64,000 nt of DNA from assembly GCA_947166705.1 (NCBI GenBank), contig CAMVFE010000001.1:1-64000 (forward strand), in the 5' to 3' direction. Position 1 is the stretch's first letter. Every line of letters starts with the position of its first letter. Source of the DNA: an uncultured Clostridia bacterium (GTDB lineage: Bacteria > Bacillota > Clostridia > Christensenellales > Aristaeellaceae). The notes under the pieces are model-generated. The model was given only the letters and a program-made list of their open reading frames with translations, did not search any database and was not told where the DNA came from. Below, piece by piece: positions 44,079-53,367 of the stretch. Both the position numbers and the translations under genes were made by a program.

Positions 44079-46640
44079 TCACGGGAGGGGAACATCGTCC
44101 TCGTCCGGCATGAAATGCCAGCGGGACCGGTCAAAGAGGGTCGTGCCGCCCGGGTCCACCGCGTACCATTTGGAAGGGATGAACCGGTTCCCGTTATTGG
44201 TGGAAACGAAGGCCTCGTGGGAGATGCTGACGTACTGGGTTCCCTCCTTGGCTTCGTCGGAAACCGGCTTCCCGGTAAAGGGATTGACCGGCGCGGCGGC
44301 GATGCCCGCCAGGGCCAGCGTCGGAACGTCCGCGTTGGTCATGAAGGCCGTGTCCGTCCTCAGGGGACCTTCCGCGCCGAAATCCTTGACCATCAGCAGG
44401 GGATTGTACCCCATAACGTCCTCGGTGGTGTCCTCGTCCTCCAGGATCCCCTCCTCGATCTGCCGGAGCCAGAAGCCGTGGTCCGCCGCGATGATAATGC
44501 GGGTATTGTCATAGACACCTTCCGCCTTCAGCTTCTCCAGCCAGTCCCCCACCTTCCGCAGGGCTGCCATGTTCACATGATAATGCGCCATGCGCAAGCT
44601 CGTGTCAGCCTTTAATTCCAGCGGGCCGGCCAGGAACCGGTCCCGGTGCGTCTCGTCATATTCCCGGTTGTCCACCCGGAAGCCGGGTTCGTACTCCGGT
44701 TCCTTCAGCAAAGCAGGCGTATGCGTTGAGGTGTTGACCATCAGCAGGAATGTGCCCTTTTTTCCCGTATCCCGGACCGCCGTGATTTCCCCCAGGTTCT
44801 TCAGCACCTCAAAATCCGCCAGGAAGGAAGGGGTCACGTCCAGTTCCTCATAGACGGGCGGAATCTCCCGGACCGCCAGCAGGCTCGGCGTCCCGTCCGC
44901 CCGGTTGTAGCTGCCCATGTTATACAGCGCTCCGTACAGGATATCCGGCGAGCAGGTGGTCAGGCTGTAGCAGAACAGGTTCCGGAGCAGGAGATCCTCC
45001 AGCCGCTCCCACTTCCCGTTCCCCGAATCCAGCCGGTGGATGATCCTTGCGTTCGTGTCCGGAAGGCTGTCGAAGAGGGAATAATCCCCCGCCTCGCTGT
45101 AATCCCCCGGATAGGGAACGTCGAAGACGGTGATTCCGTAACCGTTTTGCTGGAAAAGTGTGGGAAGCAGCAGCAGCGCCTCGTTGTGCTTCTCCCGCAG
45201 CGAAAGCTCCGGCCGGGCGTTCATCGCCGCCGGCGTGTATTCGTATCCGCCGAAAAGGGCGGGCGCGCCGATGTTGGTATGCATCCCGAAGGACAGGGTG
45301 TTGGGATAGTACGTAAAGCCGGAATAGACTTCGGCCAGTTCCGGGTTCTCCTGCAGGATGCAGGGGATATAGCTGCTGATGGCCCGGTCGAGCATCAGCA
45401 CGATGACGTTCTTTCCGTCCCTGTCCAGCGGGATCTCCGCGGCGCCCTCATAGTTTCTCTCCAGCAGCCGGAAGGTTCTCGCGCACGCGTCCTGAATCAG
45501 GAAAACATTCCAGGCGGACAGTGCGGCCATGACCCCCGCCAGAATCAGCGCGTAGATCCGCACCAGGGTTTTCTTCCTGAGGGTCAGCCAGGCCAGTCCC
45601 GCGGAAACCGCCGCCAGCACGCCGAGGTTCAGAAGCTTTCGGACGGCCGGAAACTCCGGCGGCTGGTCATACTGGAGGGAAGTTGAAATCGTACCCATCC
45701 CGCCGCGGAAAAACAGGTCGTTCACCAGGAAAACCCCCAGCAGCACCGCCAGGACGGTTTCGATCCGCCTCCGACCCGCCCGGTCGCTCAGGGCGTAAAG
45801 CAGTCCCGTCCAGAACAGGAACACGCCGGAAGCCAGCAGCGCCGTGTTCACCACCTGCCAGACAGGCGGCAGGTCGTCCACGCTGTAAATAAACTCCTGC
45901 GGGGAAGCCGCCAGCAGGCTGGAGGGAACCAGCAGGCCGGTCAGCGCGATGAGCGCCAGGGCGCAGCTGAGGAAAACAGCCGGGCCGGGCTTTTTCCCCG
46001 CCCCGGGGGAAGCCTGCCGTTCCTTCCGGCGCGGCTTCCAGGCCGCGGAAAGCGAATATCTTCCCAGCAGAAGCAGGCTGCTCAGCGTCCAGTAAAGGGC
46101 GAAGCCTGCCGGGCCGCCGTAGCAGGGAATCAGCGGAAGCAAAAGAACGCACGCGCAAAGGATCCGGCTGCCCACGGGCATTTTCCGGGTATACAGCCAG
46201 CCGGCCGCCAGGCTGAAAACCTCCGCGGTTAGCGGGAGCAGGTTCAGGGACATCCCGCCGATCCGCAGCAGCTGATCCGGCAGGCTCAGGTTTTTCAGGG
46301 GACCGACAGACGCCCACTGCATGTCGTACAGATGGCCCAGAAACCGGTACGCGGCAATCAGCACCGGAATCCGCAGGAGAAACGGAAGCACGCTCATCAG
46401 GACCGGGGGAACGTTGAAACGTTTTTCCCGGCCCGGCAGCCGGAGCGCTGCCCCTCCTTCCCCGCGCCCGGCCGCTTCCGCCCGGATGAAAAGAGGCAGC
46501 AGGATCAGGTGAACCCCCAGGGTCATCACCGCCAGCGAAAGCGCTCCGTTCAGCGCCCGGAAGCCGAGCGAAAAAAACGTTTCAAACAACAGCAGCAGCG
46601 GACCGATGATCACACGGCTGATCATACTTCCGATGGTCAC
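44079..46640 (-). CDS. YidC-like membrane domain fused to a sulfatase/LTA-synthase-like domain
   Basis: Residues 7-200 of this 853-residue protein resemble YidC/Oxa1: LNGALSLAVMTLG, LPFLLRIPVLIAAYRFL, and PAGFALYWTLSSLLLL (about 177-192). The conserved helix 1 arginine of YidC is replaced by histidine (GVHLILLPLF). Four to five further helices lead to an extracytoplasmic alkaline-phosphatase-superfamily domain (about 410-830) with KNVIVLMLDRAISSYIP and IIAADHGFWL. This resembles LTA synthase and phosphoethanolamine transferases, so transfer of a phosphoryl group to a surface polymer is likely. The start is GTG at 46640 with GGAGG seven bases upstream. It is the last gene of the long operon. 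Confidence 0.8.
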   Translation of the reverse strand: MTIGSMISRVIIGPLLLLFETFFSLGFRALNGALSLAVMTLGVHLILLPLFIRAEAAGRGEGGAALRLPGREKRFNVPPVLMSVLPFLLRIPVLIAAYRFLGHLYDMQWASVGPLKNLSLPDQLLRIGGMSLNLLPLTAEVFSLAAGWLYTRKMPVGSRILCACVLLLPLIPCYGGPAGFALYWTLSSLLLLGRYSLSAAWKPRRKERQASPGAGKKPGPAVFLSCALALIALTGLLVPSSLLAASPQEFIYSVDDLPPVWQVVNTALLASGVFLFWTGLLYALSDRAGRRRIETVLAVLLGVFLVNDLFFRGGMGTISTSLQYDQPPEFPAVRKLLNLGVLAAVSAGLAWLTLRKKTLVRIYALILAGVMAALSAWNVFLIQDACARTFRLLERNYEGAAEIPLDRDGKNVIVLMLDRAISSYIPCILQENPELAEVYSGFTYYPNTLSFGMHTNIGAPALFGGYEYTPAAMNARPELSLREKHNEALLLLPTLFQQNGYGITVFDVPYPGDYSEAGDYSLFDSLPDTNARIIHRLDSGNGKWERLEDLLLRNLFCYSLTTCSPDILYGALYNMGSYNRADGTPSLLAVREIPPVYEELDVTPSFLADFEVLKNLGEITAVRDTGKKGTFLLMVNTSTHTPALLKEPEYEPGFRVDNREYDETHRDRFLAGPLELKADTSLRMAHYHVNMAALRKVGDWLEKLKAEGVYDNTRIIIAADHGFWLRQIEEGILEDEDTTEDVMGYNPLLMVKDFGAEGPLRTDTAFMTNADVPTLALAGIAAAPVNPFTGKPVSDEAKEGTQYVSISHEAFVSTNNGNRFIPSKWYAVDPGGTTLFDRSRWHFMPDEDDVPLP

Positions 46641-46696
46641 TTTATTTCCTCCGTTTCCCCGAACGCCTGGCTGCGGGCCAGGCATCCGGCAGTTCA

Positions 46697-48727
46697 TTAT
46701 TCTCCCCCAAAGATGACAGCCTGTCCGGCCGTTTCCTTCCCACGCCTGCCTGAACCGCCGGGGTCAGCTCCCGGTTCCTCAACCAGCGTCCGGAGCATAC
46801 AGGCCAGGAAGGGCAGAAAGGCCGTCAGCGGCAGCATATACCGGCTGTAATAGGCGTTCATCGGGCCCATGAACAGAACCAGGAAGACCAGCAGGGCCGG
46901 AATCAGCAGCGCCAGCATATCCGGCCGCTTCCGGCTCCGCTTCTTCTCCAGGACCCGGAACAGCATCCAGATCAGCGTCCAGTTGTACAGCGCCGGCGTC
47001 ATCAGGATCGAGAAGGGCGGAAGGTTGAAAAGCCCCGCGTCCACCAGGGAATCGCTGATAAACCGGAGGCGCCGGTTCCATTCCGGCAGGGAAAAGCTGT
47101 CCCCCAGCCCTTCAAGCTGTTCGTTCGCGCACTCGCACATCCACGCGGACCAGCCGAAGGTATAATAATCCAGCCGGGTTTTGCCCGGATACAGGTACTG
47201 GTAGTAGTTTCCGTAGGTCGCCTGCAGGCAGGTATCGGGATATTTCAGCACAAGCCCGGCCCAGACCCGCAGATAATCGGCGAGCTCCGCGCCGGTGGAC
47301 TCCTGCCGGAACAGGTCCTTGACCTGGTCCGACGTTTCCGGATTGTACTCCTCCGCGAGCCTGTCGTAAACAAGCACCCGGTCAATGGCCTCCCTTTCCC
47401 CGGCGGAAAGCTCCGCCGAATGGTCCCGGACCACCCGGCCGGTCTGCTGAAGGGGAACGGACAGGATCTCCTGCGTGCCGCCCTTCGTGTATCCCAGCGC
47501 GGGAAACAGGCCCCGGAAAACGGCCAGGCAGAAAACAGCCGCCGCCGCGGTAAAGGCCAGGATCGCTTTCCGGTTTTTCCGGTCCGCCCAGGCCGTCAGC
47601 AGGCCGGCCAGCGGCACGATGAATTTCCCCTCGTTCCGCAGCAGGATCATCCCCGCCGCGGCCGCGCAGAGAAGGACCCGGTCCCGCCCGCGTCCCTTCC
47701 CCGCGCGCAGGATGAAAAGCGCCGATCCCAGCGTCACGAAGCTTGCGGTATAAAGCCCGTCCTTGGTCACAAGGAAAAGGAAATCCCGGATGTGCGGATG
47801 AAGGGCCGCGTACAGGATCAGCGGAATCAGCGTCCGGGGCCCCGCACCGCGGGCGGAAAGCGCGGAAACCGCGTACGCGAGGGAGGCGGTGATGACCGCC
47901 GCCTGCAGGAGGCAGAACAGGAAGATGCCCGGGTTCAGGGAACCGAAAAGGACCTGTCCCACCCGCAGGAACAGGTGCAGCAGCAGGGTATACACCGCCG
48001 GATGATGCTGGTTGATATAGACGCCGCTTCGGAGGATCCTGTCCGGGGACAGGTAGCTCACGCCCGTCATCCCCAGCTCGCTGTACCCCTGCGCGACCAT
48101 GCTCCAGGTATCCCCCATGAACATCGCGGGATAAGCGGCCGCGAACCGGGGAATGTAAAAGAGCAGGAGGGTCAGGAAGGAAACCGTGAAGGGATGCTCC
48201 CGGAGCACCCGCGCGTACCGTTCCAGCGGGCGGAAGCCCTTCCGGTGGCTTCCGGGCGCCGCGGTTTTCCTGCCCGGTTCCGTCCCGGCGCGGTCCAGCG
48301 CCGCGGACAGGAGCGTCAGCAGCGCGTAAAACACGGCGCTCCAGCCCAGGAAGACCGCCGCGGCCTTCAGCGCCTGGCCGTTCCCGAATCCCCGGAGCAT
48401 GTCCCAGCTCCGTTCCCGCTCAAAGGCGGATCCCAGTACCATGTTCAGCGCGAAAAAGCAGGCGGGAACCGCCCGGATCCGCCGCCGGCCGTCCGGGCGG
48501 GCTTCCGCCGCCTTCCGGAACAGGAAATACAGCCCCGGCAGCAGCAGGAGCCGAAGCATGTCAAAGCCGTGAAGGGAGGCCAGCAGGTTCAGGACAATCT
48601 GCTGCTTTCCCGGGTTCGCCAGGTCCAGCGACAGGCCGATCCAGGCCAAAAACGCCAGCGCCGCCGCTCCTCCCCGGCTTCCGCCCTCCCGGCGCCGTGC
48701 TGTCCGGTTCGTCCTTCTTTCCTTCAT
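46697..48727 (-). CDS. DUF6020-like polytopic membrane protein (GT-C-like)
   Basis: The 676-residue protein has about 13 membrane segments. It shares with 19327 and 40319 the order of an acidic loop (MFMGDTWSMVAQG), HHPAVYTLLLHLF, and LVTKDGLYTASF. A long outer loop follows before the last helices. It probably uses a lipid-linked sugar. The start is ATG at 48727 with GGGGGA upstream; a GTG at 48751 is a weaker alternative. Confidence 0.78.
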   Translation of the reverse strand: MKERRTNRTARRREGGSRGGAAALAFLAWIGLSLDLANPGKQQIVLNLLASLHGFDMLRLLLLPGLYFLFRKAAEARPDGRRRIRAVPACFFALNMVLGSAFERERSWDMLRGFGNGQALKAAAVFLGWSAVFYALLTLLSAALDRAGTEPGRKTAAPGSHRKGFRPLERYARVLREHPFTVSFLTLLLFYIPRFAAAYPAMFMGDTWSMVAQGYSELGMTGVSYLSPDRILRSGVYINQHHPAVYTLLLHLFLRVGQVLFGSLNPGIFLFCLLQAAVITASLAYAVSALSARGAGPRTLIPLILYAALHPHIRDFLFLVTKDGLYTASFVTLGSALFILRAGKGRGRDRVLLCAAAAGMILLRNEGKFIVPLAGLLTAWADRKNRKAILAFTAAAAVFCLAVFRGLFPALGYTKGGTQEILSVPLQQTGRVVRDHSAELSAGEREAIDRVLVYDRLAEEYNPETSDQVKDLFRQESTGAELADYLRVWAGLVLKYPDTCLQATYGNYYQYLYPGKTRLDYYTFGWSAWMCECANEQLEGLGDSFSLPEWNRRLRFISDSLVDAGLFNLPPFSILMTPALYNWTLIWMLFRVLEKKRSRKRPDMLALLIPALLVFLVLFMGPMNAYYSRYMLPLTAFLPFLACMLRTLVEEPGADPGGSGRRGKETAGQAVIFGGE

Positions 48728-48764
48728 TCCGTTTCCCCCGACCTCCGTCACGGATATCCCGCCG

Positions 48765-50201
48765 TCAGAAATTGAAATAGATAAACGGATTGTGTGCGCC
48801 CATCAGGATGGCGCCCACGCCGCACAGGAACAGGGCCAGCTGGATCACCCATGCCCCGGCTTCCGCGGCGGCGGCCCTTCCGCCTTCCCCGCTTCCCGCC
48901 AGCTTTTCCTTCAGCCGGGCGAAAAGGGGCGTGGAGCAGAGGATTCCCGCAATGATCACCCGGTGGTAATCCCGGAGCCAGTAAACCAGCGTGCCGTTTG
49001 CGAAAGGCTGCGCGTTCAGGCCGAACATCGTCCGCAGGTAAGCGCCCGCCCGGGGAAGGTCCGGCGCACGGAACAGCACCCAGCCCAGCAGCACCGCCAG
49101 CAGGGTGAACGCCCGGTACAGGAACTTCGCCGTCCCGTGCCCCGGCGCCTCCAGCTTTTCCGGGAGGCCGGAAAGCTTCTCCGCCGTGATCAGGACGCCG
49201 TACATCACGCCCCAGAGAAGGAAGGTCCATTCCGCGCCGTGCCAGATGCCCGTCAGCAGCCAGACCGTGAAAAGGTTCCGCGCCAGCAGGGCCCGGGACT
49301 TCACCCGCGACCCGCCCAGCGGGATATAGACGTAGTCCCGGAACCACCGGCCCAGGGAAATATGCCACCTTCGCCAGAATTCCGTCACGGTCCGGGAGAT
49401 ATAGGGATAGTCGAAGTTCTTTTCAAACCGGAAGCCCAGCATCTTTCCCAGGCCGATCGCCATTTCCGAATAGCCGCCGAAGTCAAAAAAGATCTGCAGC
49501 GTATAGCACAGCGCGCCCAGCCACGCCCCGCCGACGGTCAGTCCGGAGGCGCCGAAGGCCTTGTCCGCCACCTCCCCCAGCACGTTGGCCAGCAGGATTT
49601 TCTTGTTGAACCCGTGGAGGAAGTCCATCACGCCCTCCGAGAAGGACGTCAGCGTGATCTCCCGGTGCTCAAACTGCTCCGCGATGGTGCCGTAGCGTAC
49701 GATCGGCCCGGCGATCAGCTGGGGGAAAAGGGAAATGTAGAGGCCCAGCCACGCCGGGTTTTTCTGGGCCTCCGCGCCCCGGTAGACGTCGATCACGTAG
49801 CTCAGCGCCTGGAACGTGAAGAAGGAAATGCCGATGGGCAGGGCGATGGAGGTTTCCGGAACCAGGGGCACCAGCCCGGGGAACCAGCCGCGGACGGTCC
49901 GGGTCACGAAGTTCAGGTACTTGAACACGAACAGTACGGACAGGTTGCAGGCGATATCGACGGCCAGCAGGAGCTTCTTCCGGCCCGTGCGCTCCCCGCA
50001 GCGTGCGATCAGCAGGGCCATGACGTAATTCACCGCGATGGATCCGATCATCACGAAGACGAAGGAAGGCTCCCCCCAGGCATAGAACAGCAGGCTGCAG
50101 GCCAGCAGCCAGTAATTCCGTGCCTTTCCGCGCAGCAGCAGGTTGACGGCCGTCACCGCCGGCAGAAAGATAAAGATGAATTCCATGCTTGAAAAAAGCA
50201 T
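48765..50201 (-). CDS. MBOAT-family O-acyltransferase (AlgI/DltB/PatA-like)
   Basis: The 478-residue protein begins MLFSSMEFIFIFLP and has about 11 helices. Typical AlgI stretches are ALPIGISFFTFQALSYVID, SLFPQLIAGPIVRY, FWRRWHISLGRWFRDYVYIP and LTGIWHGAEWTF with the catalytic His. It would pass an acetyl group across the membrane to the AlgJ-like partner encoded just upstream (50227-51795). Length and start are normal for the family, with GGAGGGG upstream. Confidence 0.93.
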   Translation of the reverse strand: MLFSSMEFIFIFLPAVTAVNLLLRGKARNYWLLACSLLFYAWGEPSFVFVMIGSIAVNYVMALLIARCGERTGRKKLLLAVDIACNLSVLFVFKYLNFVTRTVRGWFPGLVPLVPETSIALPIGISFFTFQALSYVIDVYRGAEAQKNPAWLGLYISLFPQLIAGPIVRYGTIAEQFEHREITLTSFSEGVMDFLHGFNKKILLANVLGEVADKAFGASGLTVGGAWLGALCYTLQIFFDFGGYSEMAIGLGKMLGFRFEKNFDYPYISRTVTEFWRRWHISLGRWFRDYVYIPLGGSRVKSRALLARNLFTVWLLTGIWHGAEWTFLLWGVMYGVLITAEKLSGLPEKLEAPGHGTAKFLYRAFTLLAVLLGWVLFRAPDLPRAGAYLRTMFGLNAQPFANGTLVYWLRDYHRVIIAGILCSTPLFARLKEKLAGSGEGGRAAAAEAGAWVIQLALFLCGVGAILMGAHNPFIYFNF

Positions 50202-50226
50202 TCCTCTTTCCCCTCCTGTCCGGCCT

Positions 50227-51795
50227 TTACGGCTTCCTCAGCTCACATTCCTGAAGCCGGATTCCCCGGTATTCCAGCTCCATTCCCTCCGTCCCGCCCC
50301 GGACGCCGGCATAGAAGCGGAGCTCGTAATCCCCCTCGCCTTCCCCGTTCTCCGGGATCCGGAAGCCCCACTGAAATCCGTACCGGTTTCCGTATCCGAT
50401 GTCGAAAACCGTCTGGTCCGCCTCGGTATCCCCCCGGTACAGCACGATGTTGGCGCCGTCCGGCGTCCCGCGCTTCACGTCAACGCCCTCCAGTGTCAGG
50501 ATATAGCTCCTTCCCCCCTCCAGCCGCGCGGGCAGCGCCGCGTAATCCGCCTCCGCGTCGTCCCCGGACACGCTGAACCCGTCCCAGCAGGTTTCCGCCG
50601 TGATCTCCGGTTCTCCCCCCGGCTTCGGGAAGTAATATGGATAGTAGGCGCTCGGAAGCACCTCGGGATAAATCATCATGATCACCATGTCCGTCGGGTT
50701 CAGGGCCACGTAATCCCCCGCGGCCAGGGGAAACGTCCGCGGATCGATCACGTCCAGCGAGGTGAATTCCGTGCTCAGGAAGCATTCCAGCGGCAGCATG
50801 AAGCTGTCCCGGATGATCGTCAGCCTCCGGTGGTTCTCGGCGTTCAGGTTGCGGTGCAGCGTCTGGGCGTACGGGCCGCCCACGTACCGGGAATAGCTGT
50901 CCATCTCAAACAGGTCGGACCTCTCCATCAGCCATTCCCGCATATTGGCCTCCCGGAAATCCCCGTGGCAGGTCCATACGCCGATCGAGTACCGGGACAT
51001 CTCCGTCTCAAAGGCCGGCAGGATATAATCCAGGTCATCCGTTCCCCCGAACAGCGGCCCCACCCGGCGCCCGTCGCTGCCCAGCCACCAGTCGGGCTTC
51101 ACCGTCTTCTCCCACAGCGCCGCATCCGTACAGGTCGTCCGGGTTTCCGGAAACCGCCCGCGGATGGCCTCCATGAGGAGCTGAAACGCCCGGAAGGCGC
51201 CGTCCGCGTTCCAGTGGTGGTCCGTGCGGTAAAAATACTTCTCAATCTGCTCCCGGTTCCGGCTGATCTCCTTCCGCAGGTCCAGCGTCGGCACGCCGAG
51301 TTCCGCCAGCTCCGCCATCGCCTGGTTCGCGATGTCGTTCGCCCGGTCCTCCGCGCCCGCGGGCAGGAGGTTTTCCTCCGTCGGCAGCTTGAACGGCGCC
51401 ATCACGAACAGGAAGGGGATCCCCCGGTCCTCCAGCCAGCGGGAAAACCGGCTGAGGTTCTCCGAGAAATCGGATGTTTTCATCATGGACGCGGTCGTGC
51501 TGGTCAGCATGCCGTTCGTCATCACCTGAACCTCGTTGTACAGGGTGCGCCCCTGCAGCCGGGCATACCCTCCGTTCAGGGTAATCAGGCCGGACTTTTC
51601 CCGGAAGCGGTCGCTCAGGTAATTGTCCCGGACGGTCCGGGTCATGTCCTGAAATCCGCTGCCGCCCCGCAGGAATTCCGCCGCGGGCTCCAGCACCAGC
51701 GTCCGGTTCCGGAAGGCCGTGACGCAGACCGCCAGACAGAAAACCGCGCATCCCGCGATCTGCGCCAGCTTCTTCCCCGTCATCCTGAACCGCAT
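50227..51795 (-). CDS. AlgJ/AlgX-like SGNH-type O-acetyltransferase partner
   Basis: The 522-residue protein has one N-terminal membrane anchor and an extracytoplasmic domain. The YRTDHHWNADGAF motif is the hallmark of AlgJ/AlgX/DHHW proteins, and TIIRDSFMLP should hold the catalytic serine. A C-terminal beta-rich part of about 130 residues may bind carbohydrate. With the MBOAT protein it forms an O-acetylation system for a surface polysaccharide. The start is the second Met (51795) because GGAGG lies eight bases before it. Confidence 0.88.
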   Translation of the reverse strand: MRFRMTGKKLAQIAGCAVFCLAVCVTAFRNRTLVLEPAAEFLRGGSGFQDMTRTVRDNYLSDRFREKSGLITLNGGYARLQGRTLYNEVQVMTNGMLTSTTASMMKTSDFSENLSRFSRWLEDRGIPFLFVMAPFKLPTEENLLPAGAEDRANDIANQAMAELAELGVPTLDLRKEISRNREQIEKYFYRTDHHWNADGAFRAFQLLMEAIRGRFPETRTTCTDAALWEKTVKPDWWLGSDGRRVGPLFGGTDDLDYILPAFETEMSRYSIGVWTCHGDFREANMREWLMERSDLFEMDSYSRYVGGPYAQTLHRNLNAENHRRLTIIRDSFMLPLECFLSTEFTSLDVIDPRTFPLAAGDYVALNPTDMVIMMIYPEVLPSAYYPYYFPKPGGEPEITAETCWDGFSVSGDDAEADYAALPARLEGGRSYILTLEGVDVKRGTPDGANIVLYRGDTEADQTVFDIGYGNRYGFQWGFRIPENGEGEGDYELRFYAGVRGGTEGMELEYRGIRLQECELRKP

Positions 51796-51819
51796 CTGCA
51801 TTTCCTCCGCCGCCTCGCG

Positions 51820-53367
51820 TTAAAACTTGACCACCAGGACGCCCCGGACCATCCGGACGGAGCCGTCCGCCGGATAGGAGGGCATCTCCTTCACCTCCGG
51901 CCACTTTTCCGGGTTGTCCCTCCAGTACCAGTTCCCCTGGAACCCGCACCATTTCTGCATGAAGAATTCCTTGTAGTAGTGGATGTATTCCGTCGTGCTG
52001 TGGCCGTACAGGTTGAGGCGGATAAAGCTCATTTCCTCCAGGTCGTAGATCGTCGGATCCAGGTCGGTGTAATCGTCGACAAAGGCGATCTCCGTTTCCG
52101 GCGTGTATCCCTCCTGGGACTTGATCCGCGTGATCAGCGTCGTGTAATAGCTCACGGCCGCCTGCTGCTGCAGGGTGTCCTTCAGGTAGCACTGGTTGTC
52201 GAACCGCGCGTACATCAGGCACGCCGTGCCCAGCACCAGCGAGGCCGCCAGCGAAAGGACCCGCCTTCCCCGGAATTCCCCCTGCTCCAGCCGGTCCAGC
52301 AGGGCGGCCAGCAGGACGGCCGCCACGGCCTGCCCGTAAACCATCAGCCCGTGGACCTCCTCGGTCATCACGTAGATGAAATTGCACCCCAGCGGAAGCA
52401 GGGCGTACAGGACGCAAAGGAGCAGCGCGTTCAGGCGGCTTTCGCGCAGAGTCCGGAGGATGTGCCGGATCCCCAGGACGCCGCCCGCCGCGAGCATCAG
52501 CCGGTAAAGATGGCGCAGCGTCCCCGGATACATGTCCGCGCCGGGATTCCTGCCGGGCAGGAAAAACAGGAGATACGCCGTCTTCACCCTTCTCAGGAAG
52601 GTGTGCGGCGTCATCATGCCCATCCGGTCAATCCCCTGGTAGGAGCTCAGCTGGACCTGGAACTTCCACAGGAACACCTTGTTCACCGCGAAATAGACCA
52701 GGAAGATGCCCACGGTGCACAGCGCCTGCACGGCGGCGCGCCGCAGGATGCTCCCGGGCTTCTCCCCCGGGGCCGTCTCCAGGATGTCGTACGCCAGGAA
52801 GACCGCCAGCAGCACCGGAATAAAGCCCTGGTACACCCCGATGGAAGCAGCCCCCAGCCCGACGGCCAGCGCCTTCGCCCACCAGGGCGTCTCCCGGCAG
52901 ATCAGATACGCGGCCAGGACCGTCATCAGCAGGCCGGCCATATACGGATGGCTGGTGAACATGTAGGAGAAGAGCACCGCCATCACGGGAAAGGCGATCA
53001 TCAGGCCGCCCGCCAGCGCGGCGTACACCCGGCTCCGGATCTTCAGCAGGCTGACCAGCAGCGCGCAGGACAGCGCGACGCACAGGATGGAAACCAGCCC
53101 GTTGAACAGCGGCAGGCTGGCGTTCCCCGTTCCGAAGAAGATGCCTTCCAGCCAGCACAGGACGTGCAGCATCCACCTTCCGGAGGTCACCGTCGCGCCG
53201 AAGCCGAACAGGTTGGCGATGTCGTCCTGGTGGGACAGCTTGTTGGTGAGCCCCGTCCCGTGGCAGAACAGCCCGAACAGGACTGCGCCGAAAAAGGCGG
53301 CCCGGACCTGCGGGGTGATCCATTCCTTCCACCGGATCCGGTTTCCCGGAAACAGCCTTTGCGTCAC
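51820..53367 (-). CDS. GtrII-like glucosyltransferase-domain membrane protein, copy 3
   Basis: The 515-residue protein is a paralog of 24266, 30370 and 54475. It has NKLSHQDDIANLF (the acidic pair), GRWMLHVLC, the DNQCYLKDTLQQQ region and the ending MPSYPADGSVR...LVVKF. About 11 membrane segments are visible. The start is GTG at 53367, overlapping the acyltransferase stop by four bases, so the two are translationally coupled. Confidence 0.85.
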   Translation of the reverse strand: MTQRLFPGNRIRWKEWITPQVRAAFFGAVLFGLFCHGTGLTNKLSHQDDIANLFGFGATVTSGRWMLHVLCWLEGIFFGTGNASLPLFNGLVSILCVALSCALLVSLLKIRSRVYAALAGGLMIAFPVMAVLFSYMFTSHPYMAGLLMTVLAAYLICRETPWWAKALAVGLGAASIGVYQGFIPVLLAVFLAYDILETAPGEKPGSILRRAAVQALCTVGIFLVYFAVNKVFLWKFQVQLSSYQGIDRMGMMTPHTFLRRVKTAYLLFFLPGRNPGADMYPGTLRHLYRLMLAAGGVLGIRHILRTLRESRLNALLLCVLYALLPLGCNFIYVMTEEVHGLMVYGQAVAAVLLAALLDRLEQGEFRGRRVLSLAASLVLGTACLMYARFDNQCYLKDTLQQQAAVSYYTTLITRIKSQEGYTPETEIAFVDDYTDLDPTIYDLEEMSFIRLNLYGHSTTEYIHYYKEFFMQKWCGFQGNWYWRDNPEKWPEVKEMPSYPADGSVRMVRGVLVVKF

